Source: Bacteroidales bacterium UBA1374
Lineage (GTDB): Bacteria > Bacteroidota > Bacteroidia > Bacteroidales > UBA932
Length of the DNA: 39,473 nt
Assembly: GCA_002305545.1 (NCBI GenBank)
Contig: DBRG01000010.1
Coordinates: 1-39,473, forward strand
Direction: 5' to 3'
Shown: piece by piece, positions 6,967 to 13,650 of the stretch
Position numbering within the stretch: position 1 is the stretch's first letter
How the letters are laid out: the number at the start of each line of letters is the position of its first letter
Position numbers and translations under genes: made by a program
Notes under the pieces: model-generated
Seen by the model: the letters and a program-made list of their open reading frames with translations, nothing else
The model's database searches: none
Told to the model about the DNA's origin: nothing

Positions 6967-7821
6967 TTACTCCTTGCAAATTTCAAGCTGATTGCCCCAT
7001 TTACGAAGGGTGGCCTGGAATTCCGTGGTGGGAGCAAATTCATATTCGTAAATCACATAATCCTCCCCCACTTCGTGGATACGCTGGGATTTGTGCAAAG
7101 GGAGGGTGTCCAGGTAGTAGGAAGCAGATTTGGTGGCTTTGATGCGGATTACCCGGGGCGGGATATCTTCGTAGATACAGTGCCCAAAGCATTTGTCAAT
7201 AGATTCCCGGTCTGCCGAGGTAGGCTCGAATGTGAACTCCTCGTCCAGTGTTCTCAGCGCTTTGATCCTGTCCAGTGCATATACCTTCATTTTTGGGTTT
7301 TCCGGTTCCCGGGCAAACATATACCAGCGGTTGTCATAAAGCTTGACATAGAACGGACAGAGTTTCCTGGCAGGAACCTCACCCTTCTGGAAAGAGAGGT
7401 AGTCAATTTCAATAACCTGTTTCTCGCGAATGGCAGAAAGAATGGGCGCCAGCCAACGCCGGGAAGAAGGGATGTCCTGTATCAGGATCCGGTCCCGTAT
7501 ATCCTTGGCCCCGGCAATCGCATTACTGACAGAGAAGCTGTTCAGCATCCACAGGCAGACAGAGTCCAGGTCCAGGACATCTGCGTTCTCTATGTAATAT
7601 TTATACCCGTAACTTCTGTCGCATACGATATTCACGTCAAATAACTCCTGGATGGCACTGATATGGTCGTGGAATGTCCTCAACGGGAAGGGCTTTTTCT
7701 CGTCGTTCAGGCTGCTGCGCAGCCACTTCTTTTCAATATCCTCATAAGATATCCGGCCGGCATCATAAATGGTCGACATCAGCCAGATATATCTTCTTAC
7801 TAGTACCGATTGTGAACGCAT
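6967..7821 (-). CDS. WYL-domain transcriptional regulator
   Basis: A 284-residue protein. Seen: an N-terminal winged helix-turn-helix (about residues 1-80, with RTFHDHISAIQELF as the likely recognition region) and a WYL domain (about 130-235: VIEIDYLSF, LCPFYVKLYDNRWYMFAREP, YALDRIKAL), then a C-terminal extension. Known: WYL regulators sense nucleic acid or nucleotide ligands and often repress phage-defence operons. Inferred: it controls the beta-CASP/DnaE-like operon and itself, since the two promoters share the leader and the GGT(G/A)TGCGGTAA site. The start ATG at 7821 follows a -7 box by 21 bases. The stop lies close to the hairpin repeats behind fic. Confidence 0.88.
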   Translation of the reverse strand: MRSQSVLVRRYIWLMSTIYDAGRISYEDIEKKWLRSSLNDEKKPFPLRTFHDHISAIQELFDVNIVCDRSYGYKYYIENADVLDLDSVCLWMLNSFSVSNAIAGAKDIRDRILIQDIPSSRRWLAPILSAIREKQVIEIDYLSFQKGEVPARKLCPFYVKLYDNRWYMFAREPENPKMKVYALDRIKALRTLDEEFTFEPTSADRESIDKCFGHCIYEDIPPRVIRIKATKSASYYLDTLPLHKSQRIHEVGEDYVIYEYEFAPTTEFQATLRKWGNQLEICKE

Positions 7822-7842
7822 ACTTCTAAGTTTTAATTTTTA

Positions 7843-7850
7843 CAAAGATA
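7843..7850 (-). promoter_or_regulatory. -7 box of the WYL regulator gene
   Basis: TATCTTTG on the minus strand is an exact TAnnTTTG, 21 bases before the ATG. The bases between it and the start resemble those in front of the beta-CASP gene. Confidence 0.6.
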
Positions 7851-7857
7851 ACATAAT

Positions 7858-7869
7858 GGTATGCGGTAA
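7858..7869 (+). promoter_or_regulatory. Candidate operator in front of the WYL gene (GGTATGCGGTAA)
   Basis: Matches GGTGTGCGGTAA at 5647-5658 in 11 of 12 bases and lies immediately upstream of the -7 box, where a repressor would block RNA polymerase. It implies autoregulation by the WYL protein. The core TGCGGTAA recurs at 7996-8003. Confidence 0.55.
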
Positions 7870-7904
7870 GGGTGCAGAAGTTGGATAAAACTAAGAAAAA
7901 ACAA

Positions 7905-7962
7905 CCGGATTGCTTAATATTTTCGGCATCCGGTTGGTTTGAGTTTGAATTCGGGAAAAATA
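7905..7962 (+). repeat. Right copy of dispersed direct repeat
   Basis: Related to 1297-1376 in the same orientation: both begin CCGGATTG, contain CGGTTGG and end TTTGAATTCGG followed by an A-rich run. Bases 7932-7954 match 1346-1368 at 22 of 23 positions. This copy lacks one 21-bp internal unit. It lies about 85 bp upstream of the WYL start. Confidence 0.75.
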
Positions 7963-8030
7963 CACCGGACCAGGTGTGTCGGCTTACCACTTAAGTGCGG
8001 TAATCTGTAACAAGTAATCATCAAGGCGGT

Positions 8031-8096
8031 GCGCCAAACGCCTTTGGCGTCTTTGGCGCTTATAAAAGGCGCTGCTTCGCAGCACCAATCTTTTTT
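8031..8096 (+). terminator. Two adjacent GC-rich hairpins followed by a T-run
   Basis: First hairpin: GCGCCAAA (8031-8038) pairs with TTTGGCGC (8052-8059), with an inner CGCC-TTT-GGCG stem. Second hairpin: GGCGCTGC (8068-8075) pairs with GCAGCACC (8079-8086) with one mismatch and a TTC loop. TTTTTT follows at 8091-8096. It looks like a terminator in the plus direction, yet no plus-strand gene precedes it, so a small RNA ending here is possible. Confidence 0.5.
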
Positions 8097-8110
8097 CGCG
8101 GTTGCACTAA

Positions 8111-8210
8111 GGGAGGTGGCAAGTAACAACTATGTTACAAAAACAGTTAACAAACTGTTTATATGCTTATTAGAGACGTTGATCCGTTTTTCATTACTTA
8201 CCACCCTCCC
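8111..8210 (+). repeat. 100-bp palindromic element, copy 1
   Basis: Outer arms GGGAGGTGGCAAGTAA at the left and TTACTTACCACCCTCCC at the right pair with one bulge and one mismatch. Inside are an AAC/GTT mini-stem (8128-8130, 8134-8136) and the hairpin ACAGTT-AACA-AACTGT (8143-8158). Its ends lie exactly 130 bp before those of copy 2. Confidence 0.75.
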
Positions 8211-8240
8211 ACGTTTTTGCAGTTTTTCGGTGATTTTAGG

Positions 8241-8340
8241 GGGGGGTGGTAAGTTACGGCTACGTCACAAAAGCCTGTAATAGGCTGTTAAAGTGTACGT
8301 TATAGAGATAATCGCCGTTTTGGTTACTTACCACCCTCCC
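8241..8340 (+). repeat. 100-bp palindromic element, copy 2
   Basis: Same length and outer arms as copy 1 (right arm TTACTTACCACCCTCCC identical). The inner sequence has diverged but keeps the hairpin as AGCCT-GTAAT-AGGCT, and the mini-stem as GGC/GTC, so both strands of the stems changed together. A run of eight G precedes the left arm (8239-8246). Confidence 0.75.
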
Positions 8341-8345
8341 TTCAA

Positions 8346-8380
8346 GAGGTTCCACCTGCGCACGTCCCACCTGCGCACGT
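8346..8380 (+). repeat. Partial GAGGTTCCACCT repeat with a 15-bp duplication
   Basis: GAGGTTCCACCTGCGCACGT at 8346-8365 equals bases 13608-13627. CCACCTGCGCACGT then repeats at 8367-8380, 15 bp on, and stops exactly at the stop codon of the radical-SAM gene. It is one arm of the palindromic family found complete at 13517-13619 and 14055-14101. Confidence 0.75.
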
Positions 8381-9565
8381 TTACTGCCCCATTTTGATAA
8401 ACCATGCTTCTGTATGGGCAAAAAAACGCTTATACCCTTCACACAAGGCATTCAGACCCGGTTGGCCGTCTGCAGTAGTTAAAAACCTGTGCTTTGGACA
8501 TTCTCCAAAGCACAATTTGTAATAAGGACAACGAAAACACCCGTCGGGCAATCCGTTTCTTTTTCCCAGCCCAAAACGGAATAGTATGTCTGAAGATGCC
8601 ATTTGTGAAAAAGACATAGTGGAAATGTTTCCTATTTTGTATTCCGGATATACAAAATGGTCACAAAGGTAAACGTCCCCGTTCCATTCCAGGGCGACAT
8701 TATTGCCACAGGTCTCACACCAGGCACAGATACCGGGTGGTACTCCCAGGTAATTGGCCAGAACCGATTCAAAGAAAGGAATGAACCGGGTCCCTACATC
8801 ATCTTTACTCCACAGATCAAATATGTCACACAGGAAATCCCCGTATTTTTCAGATGAAACAGACCATGGGGCCAACTGTGACCCGGGGGTGCCGGGCGGA
8901 ACAATGCCGGATTTGATATATTCCAGGACCGGCAGGAACTGCATGTGGTAACTCCCGATTGATTTCAAAAAAAGATAAATTTCCCTGCCATGATCCTGGC
9001 TCACATGGTTGACAGTAGTCAGGGTGTTGTACTGCACGCCGCCTTTGTACATCATTTCAATGCCCTTCAGGACTTCTGTAAACGTGCCCTGTCCGCGTTT
9101 GTTCCGCCTGGTTGCATCGTGGATTGCCTGCGGACCGTCAATGGAAACACCCACCAGGAAATTGTTTTCCCGGAAGAAATCCACCCAATCCTGATTTATT
9201 AACGTGCCGTTTGTCTGCAGGGAATTGCTGATCTGTTTACCCGGGTTATACTTCTTCTGAAATGAAACGGCCTTTTTGAAAAATTCCAAACCGGCCAGTA
9301 AGGGTTCTCCTCCATGCCAGCAAAAAGAGATTTCATCTGCCCGCTGGTTTGCTGCAATATATTGTTCGGTAAATTTTTCCAGTAGTTGTATATCCATCCT
9401 GGCCATTTGTCCTGCATAAAGCTTTTCTTTGCCCAGGTAATAGCAATACGCACAATCCAGGTTGCACAATGCCCCTACAGGCTTGATCATCACTCCTACA
9501 ATTCTTTGGCCGAGTGATTCTTGTGCATATTTGAAAGGAATGGATCTCCGGTTAAAGTTCCCCAT
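8381..9565 (-). CDS. Anaerobic sulfatase-maturating enzyme (radical SAM)
   Basis: A radical-SAM protein of about 394 residues. Seen: CNLDCAYCYY gives the CxxxCxxC cluster site; SFCWHGGEPLLAG is the SAM-binding GGEP motif; VSIDGP follows on the barrel; the C-terminal half carries several Cys clusters (CAWCETCGN, CDHF, CFRCPYYKLC, CPKHR) typical of the SPASM region with two extra FeS clusters. Known: anSME oxidises the Cys or Ser of a sulfatase to formylglycine. It directly follows a Ser-type sulfatase and overlaps its end by 14 bases from ATG 9565; an ATG at 9586 would give a longer overlap and seven extra residues. The sulfatase next door is its obvious substrate. Confidence 0.92.
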   Translation of the reverse strand: MGNFNRRSIPFKYAQESLGQRIVGVMIKPVGALCNLDCAYCYYLGKEKLYAGQMARMDIQLLEKFTEQYIAANQRADEISFCWHGGEPLLAGLEFFKKAVSFQKKYNPGKQISNSLQTNGTLINQDWVDFFRENNFLVGVSIDGPQAIHDATRRNKRGQGTFTEVLKGIEMMYKGGVQYNTLTTVNHVSQDHGREIYLFLKSIGSYHMQFLPVLEYIKSGIVPPGTPGSQLAPWSVSSEKYGDFLCDIFDLWSKDDVGTRFIPFFESVLANYLGVPPGICAWCETCGNNVALEWNGDVYLCDHFVYPEYKIGNISTMSFSQMASSDILFRFGLGKRNGLPDGCFRCPYYKLCFGECPKHRFLTTADGQPGLNALCEGYKRFFAHTEAWFIKMGQ

Positions 9566-11117
9566 ACTGCCGACGCAGTTTTTCAAGTTTGGTTTTCAAT
9601 TTCCGGGATATTAATTCTGTACCCGGCTTGCCATAAATATTATTCATTTCCGCCGGATCTGCCTTAAGGTCGTACAATTCCCATTCATCCAGGCGGATCT
9701 TTGCCTTTTCATAGTCTTTGATCCCCCTGCGGTTACCGGCCTCTGTTCCGTCGTCGTAAAACCGGATCAGTTTGTAACGCCGGTCACGTATCCCATAATG
9801 TTTCCTGACCATATGTTCGGCCGGGAACTCATGATAGTGGTAATACAGGGCATTCCTAAATTTTCCGGTTTGTTTACCCTGTAACAGGGGAAGCATGGAT
9901 ATGCCATGTATGTCTTCCGGAATTGGGACATTGGCTATATCCAAAAATGTTGGCGCCAGGTCTATGTTTTGCACCAATTGATCACAGGTTCCGCGAAGTC
10001 CCTTCGGCATGCGTATCAAAAGGGGTGTACGGAACGACTCTTCGTACATGAATCGTTTATCAAACCACCCGTGTTCACCCATGTAGAATCCCTGGTCCGA
10101 AGTATATATTACTATGGTGTTTTCAAGCAAACCGTTGGCTTCCAGCCAGTCCAGCACACGGCCCACATTACGGTCCACAGAATTGATACAACCAAGATAA
10201 TCACGCATATAGCGCTGGTATTTCCATTCTGTCAGTTCATTTCCCGATAACTGCAGGGAATCAAACCCTACTTGTACACCATCATAATAATTATTCCAGG
10301 CTTCACGGTCAGATTCACTTATGCGTGCGGTCCAGTCAAATCCCATTTTCAGGTCACTGTCCAATGTCATGTCTGCAGCGATGGTCATTTCCTGTAACCC
10401 GGCCGCTTTCCTTCCCTGGTAATCATCATAGAAATTTGCGGGGAGGGGAAATACCGTATCGTCATAAGCTCCCAGATCCTGGATATCGGGCTGCCATGGC
10501 CGGTGCGGGGCTTTGTTGTGCATCATCAGCATAAAAGGTTTTCCGTTGTCCCGGATTTCTTCCAGCCATTTTATGGTCAAATCTGCAATGACCTGTGTGG
10601 CATAGCCCTGAATAACCGTGGTGTCCCCGTTGTCAATAAATCGTGGGGCATAATACTGGCCCTGTCCTATGAGAATGTTCCAGTAATCAAAACCCTGTGG
10701 TTCCGATCCCAGATGCCATTTGCCAACAATAGCTGTCTGGTAACCTGCTTTTTGCAATATTTTTGGAAAGGTCAACTGATTGCCGTCAAAAATTGTCCCG
10801 TTGTCCGTAAAACCATTGGCAATGCTGTGTTTTCCGGTTAACAGGCAGGCACGTGAAGGTCCGCTCAGCGAATTGGCTACATAGCTGTTTGTAAAAAGAA
10901 CCCCCTCCCGGGCGATCCTGTCTATATTGGGAGTACTGTTAAGCCCGTGACCGTATGCACTGATGGTCTGATAGGAATGATCATCGCTCATGATAAAAAG
11001 GATGTTCACCGGCTTGTCGTCGTTTGGCTCATCCTGTTTGCAGGATAATATCAACACCGGCACAAGCGTCAGACCAATGGCTGCGCCTGAAGGTATCAGC
11101 AATTGTTTGGTTTTCAT
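9552..11117 (-). CDS. Lipoprotein sulfatase, Ser-type formylglycine (S1 family)
   Basis: About 521 residues. Seen: signal peptide with lipobox LILSC; metal ligands in MSDDHS; the activation motif SLSGPSRACLLTG, where Ser is the residue converted to formylglycine; GKWHLG; and DQGFYMGEHGW with later metal ligands. Known: family S1 sulfatases remove sulfate from glycans. The sequence style (SLSGPSRACLLTGK, GFDYW, GQGQYY) resembles N-acetylglucosamine-6-sulfatases of Bacteroides, but specificity is inferred. As a lipoprotein it should act in the periplasm or outer membrane. Start: a GTG at 11123 overlaps the upstream stop, but ATG 11117 gives a normal signal peptide. It is followed by its maturase and preceded by an envelope-lipoprotein operon. 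Confidence 0.9.
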   Translation of the reverse strand: MKTKQLLIPSGAAIGLTLVPVLILSCKQDEPNDDKPVNILFIMSDDHSYQTISAYGHGLNSTPNIDRIAREGVLFTNSYVANSLSGPSRACLLTGKHSIANGFTDNGTIFDGNQLTFPKILQKAGYQTAIVGKWHLGSEPQGFDYWNILIGQGQYYAPRFIDNGDTTVIQGYATQVIADLTIKWLEEIRDNGKPFMLMMHNKAPHRPWQPDIQDLGAYDDTVFPLPANFYDDYQGRKAAGLQEMTIAADMTLDSDLKMGFDWTARISESDREAWNNYYDGVQVGFDSLQLSGNELTEWKYQRYMRDYLGCINSVDRNVGRVLDWLEANGLLENTIVIYTSDQGFYMGEHGWFDKRFMYEESFRTPLLIRMPKGLRGTCDQLVQNIDLAPTFLDIANVPIPEDIHGISMLPLLQGKQTGKFRNALYYHYHEFPAEHMVRKHYGIRDRRYKLIRFYDDGTEAGNRRGIKDYEKAKIRLDEWELYDLKADPAEMNNIYGKPGTELISRKLKTKLEKLRRQYGEL

Positions 11118-11122
11118 ACCCA

Positions 11123-11797
11123 CTACTGCACTGTGGCCTTGATGTCTTTTTTCTCGGCCATGACATCTTTGTCCTTCAAATATTCCGGGCTGTATTTTCC
11201 CCGGGGGATATCCCTGAAAATATAGTAGTTGGCTTTTCTGGCGGCCACAATGTGTTCTGTGGTGGCGGTATTGATAGCAGAGGCGGCCAGGGATATCAAT
11301 TGATCCAGTGCCGAATCTGAACTGGAGCGAATCTCCAGGTCAAGATACAGTTCACACGTCCTGTCAAAAAGGATTTCGCCCGTGTGCGCCGATTTTATGA
11401 AATACCTGAGCGTTGTCTCAATCCCGAAGCCTTTCTTGGCCCAGGTCAGAATCTCGGAAAAGACAACGGCATCGGCGCCGAAGAATTTCTGGAACTGGGT
11501 GAGCGAAGCGTCCACAAAAAGCTCGGCATCGTAGGCGCTCTCGGCCTTGAAGACTTCCATGGCCAGCATGGGTGAGATCACGTAGTAACCGGCCTCGGCA
11601 AGCGGGCGGCTGATAGAGGTGTACAGGTACTCCTTGGCCTCGACATTGGTAGTGTTGTTGATGGGCGGCATAACCAGGAGGGTGATGGGCTTTTCCTCGT
11701 ACAACTGCGCATACTGGTTGCCCCTGGTAACGCTGCTGAGCATGCCGCATGACGATAGGACGGCTGCCAATGGGATGATAAACAGAAACTTTTTCAT
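11123..11797 (-). CDS. DUF799 / GNA1162-family lipoprotein
   Basis: A 224-residue protein. Seen: signal peptide with lipobox LSSCG, then YEEKPITLLVMPPINNTTNVEAKEYLYTSISRPLAEAGYYVISP, the hallmark start of the GNA1162/DUF799 family. Known: these outer-membrane lipoproteins are found beside CsgG-like and DUF4810 lipoproteins and have a fold related to TolB or CsgG subunits. It starts 2 bp after the DUF4810 gene stops and is followed 5 bp later by the sulfatase gene. Inferred: part of an envelope assembly with the two neighbours. The exact role is unknown. Confidence 0.88.
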   Translation of the reverse strand: MKKFLFIIPLAAVLSSCGMLSSVTRGNQYAQLYEEKPITLLVMPPINNTTNVEAKEYLYTSISRPLAEAGYYVISPMLAMEVFKAESAYDAELFVDASLTQFQKFFGADAVVFSEILTWAKKGFGIETTLRYFIKSAHTGEILFDRTCELYLDLEIRSSSDSALDQLISLAASAINTATTEHIVAARKANYYIFRDIPRGKYSPEYLKDKDVMAEKKDIKATVQ

Positions 11798-11799
11798 GA

Positions 11800-12240
11800 T
11801 CAGCGGGCTAATTTTTTAAGGAGGGGCAGGATGAACAGGGACGATTCGGGATAAAGTTCAATTTCTTTATTCAACAGCTCTTTACCACGTTCGTTGAAGA
11901 GGGCGGCATAATCCGATCCCTGGAACAGGCTTTTCTGCCTTTTGGTGGCGTACTCTGCAAAGGTGGCTGCTGTTGTAGGTTGCAGGATCAGGTAGCCGTA
12001 TTCGGCGCAAATACCCGGGGGTGGTATCTGTCTTGATCCGCCCGGATTCCTGACCATATCCTCATAGGCATAGATCAGGGCACAGATGGCCTGCGGGGTT
12101 TGGGTTTTGTAGTCCTTGTAGGTAAGGAGTTCGTAGACAGAGGTATTGTTACTTTCTCCGCCCCAGTAGTACAAGGGTTTTGTCATGCCGCACGATGTCA
12201 GTGCAATCATGGTGACAATAAGGATAAGAAGTTTTTTCAT
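11800..12240 (-). CDS. DUF4810 lipoprotein
   Basis: A 146-residue protein. Seen: signal peptide with lipobox LTSCG, then PLYYWGGESNNTSVYELL, and a C-terminal part rich in helices with PPPGICAEYGYLIL and LYPESSLFILPLLKKL. This is the DUF4810 pattern. Known: DUF4810 genes travel with CsgG-like and DUF799 genes. It overlaps the gene before it by 4 bases (ATGA) and is followed 2 bp later by the DUF799 gene, so the set is translationally coupled. Confidence 0.85.
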   Translation of the reverse strand: MKKLLILIVTMIALTSCGMTKPLYYWGGESNNTSVYELLTYKDYKTQTPQAICALIYAYEDMVRNPGGSRQIPPPGICAEYGYLILQPTTAATFAEYATKRQKSLFQGSDYAALFNERGKELLNKEIELYPESSLFILPLLKKLAR

Positions 12241-12593
12241 AGTTCTATGATCCTGTGTTCAGACGCCGAGATGAACAATTTTTTAGCGAAGATTTCTGTC
12301 CCCCCTGCCAGTACTTTCACGTTGTAGGTGCCGGGCTTGATGCGGATGGTGTTCTTGGCCGTCTGTTTTATCTTCCGGTCAGTCTTGTAGGTTTTATCCT
12401 TCACGGTGCTAATTTCATACGAGCTCTCCTCTATGATCACGGTAATGTCCATGGCTTTGGCCGAGGTGAAAGAAATACCGGCTTCGTCTGATTTTCCGGA
12501 AGTAACCGAGTAGTTCCCCACACCGCAACTGTTCAGCAATAAGGTGGATGCCAGGGCAATCATTATGGAAAATAGTGTCTTTTTCATGATCAT
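12237..12593 (-). CDS. Small lipoprotein of unknown function
   Basis: A 118-residue protein. Seen: signal peptide and lipobox LLNSCG, then a beta-rich domain of about 95 residues (MDITVIIEESSYEIS, NTIRIKPGTYNVKVLAGGTEIFAKKLFIS) that resembles a small Ig-like or carboxypeptidase-regulatory-like sandwich. I do not recognise a named family. It overlaps the CsgG-like gene and the DUF4810 gene by 4 bases each (ATGA), so it is a regular member of this operon. ATG at 12593 is chosen because of the ATGA overlap; ATG at 12587 would also serve. Confidence 0.75.
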   Translation of the reverse strand: MIMKKTLFSIMIALASTLLLNSCGVGNYSVTSGKSDEAGISFTSAKAMDITVIIEESSYEISTVKDKTYKTDRKIKQTAKNTIRIKPGTYNVKVLAGGTEIFAKKLFISASEHRIIEL

Positions 12594-13471
12594 TTATCCG
12601 AGATATAGTAATTAGCCAGTTTTTCCGTGTCAAGGGCTTGTCCTTCATACGTACAGAAGGATATCTCCGTTTCCGGGGTGTCTCCCACGGACTGTAGGAT
12701 GGTCACCTTGCCCACTTTGGTTCCGGGGAGTTCAATGTCCAGGCCGGTTTGAGGATTGTTAACTATCTTTCCTCTCCTGTATACAATGAATGAGTCGCCG
12801 GCCGAAAGTCCCTGCGATGCCCCGCCGGAAATGACGTAAGAATCTTCATCCACCGAAAGGATGTATGACCTCCAGGGCTTATCCATGCATTTGTTGATGA
12901 TGCTTTCCACCAGCTGGCTCAGGGCCGCTGATATGGCCTTGTCGCTGAGCGTGGCATCGAATCCCGAGGTTCCTCCCAGGCCGAGGGTCTGTTTTGAGGT
13001 TGTCTCGGCATACCCTTTGGCCTCGTCAGAATAGATGATCAGGCCGGTGGCGGCCTCGACCAGGCGGATGCTCACCCCGGCTTCCACGGTCTGTGTCTTG
13101 GTGGAGGAAAAGACTTTCTGCTGTCCCTCGGCCTTGCGTCCGTATTCGGTGATGGAGCCGAGGATGATGTAGTCGGCCCCGATCTTTCTCATGGCGTCCC
13201 CGGCCTCGGCAACAAGGATGTCAAGGTCTTCCCTTTCCAGGAGGATGAATTTGCCGCTCGATGCCAGTTTTGAAGAAAGGATGTCCAGCGCCTGTTTGCG
13301 CATGGGGTCATTTTCCTTGTCGTAGAAGAGGCCTTTGGCATACTGTGTTTCATTGGAGAAACGGCCGATGGCCACTTTACGCTTGATGGTCTTTTCGCTT
13401 TGCGCCGACACCGGAAGCGCCACCAGCACAGCCAATAACGCCGGCAATAAAAATGTGAGGGTTCTTTTCAT
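12590..13471 (-). CDS. CsgG-like secreted envelope protein
   Basis: A 293-residue protein. Seen: signal peptide ending VSAQ; KVAIGRFSNETQYAKG, ALDILSSKLASSGKFILLEREDLD, ADYIILGSITEYGRKAEG, and VSIRLVEAATGLIIYSDEAKGYAET, which together are the CsgG core. The last 90 residues (SGGASQGLSAGDSFIVYRRGK, TKVGKVTILQSVGD) add a small beta domain. Known: CsgG forms the curli export channel; many CsgG-like proteins occur without curli genes and serve other envelope roles. It lacks a lipobox Cys, unlike true CsgG. It is the first gene of the six-gene operon and is divergent from the macro-like gene. No curli subunit gene is nearby. Confidence 0.87.
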   Translation of the reverse strand: MKRTLTFLLPALLAVLVALPVSAQSEKTIKRKVAIGRFSNETQYAKGLFYDKENDPMRKQALDILSSKLASSGKFILLEREDLDILVAEAGDAMRKIGADYIILGSITEYGRKAEGQQKVFSSTKTQTVEAGVSIRLVEAATGLIIYSDEAKGYAETTSKQTLGLGGTSGFDATLSDKAISAALSQLVESIINKCMDKPWRSYILSVDEDSYVISGGASQGLSAGDSFIVYRRGKIVNNPQTGLDIELPGTKVGKVTILQSVGDTPETEISFCTYEGQALDTEKLANYYISDK

Positions 13472-13516
13472 GATACTTTTGTGTTATTACGAGGTAAAAG
13501 TAACACAAAAAAGAAG

Positions 13517-13619
13517 AGGTGGAACCTCAGCGCGCCATTTTTCGTGGCCAAATTGCAAATGTCTAATTCATAGGAAATTAAAAATTCGGGTGCGATTTTG
13601 GCGCGCTGAGGTTCCACCT
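13517..13619 (+). repeat. Long inverted repeat, 21-bp perfect arms (AGGTGGAACCTCA family)
   Basis: The left arm at 13517-13537 starts AGGTGGAACCTCAGCGCGCC and is the exact reverse complement of 13599-13619. The 61-bp interior is AT-rich with no clear structure. The right arm continues into GCGCACGTTTTTTGC. It sits between the divergent CsgG-like and macro-like genes, so it may affect both promoters. Confidence 0.85.
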
Positions 13620-13650
13620 GCGCACGTTTTTTGCTAACACCTATAACATC

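Larger units (their letters stand above)
7822..8380. other. Gene-free 559-bp region dense in palindromes
   Basis: No credible gene was seen; short frames at 7914-8129 and 8029-8280 cross the palindromes and have no protein-like composition. In order it holds the WYL promoter and operator, the right copy of the dispersed repeat (7905-7962), a hairpin at about 7970-7985 (ACACC/GGTGT), the palindrome CACTTAAGTG (7988-7997) flanked by TTACC/GGTAA, two adjacent hairpins plus a T-run (8031-8096), two 100-bp elements (8111-8210, 8241-8340), and a partial repeat abutting the radical-SAM stop codon (8346-8380). Confidence 0.65.

Noticed and set aside
8111..8340. Integron attC sites
   Set aside because: Length and imperfect symmetry are similar, but the expected GTTRRRY/RYYYAAC core sites, an integrase and gene cassettes are not seen.
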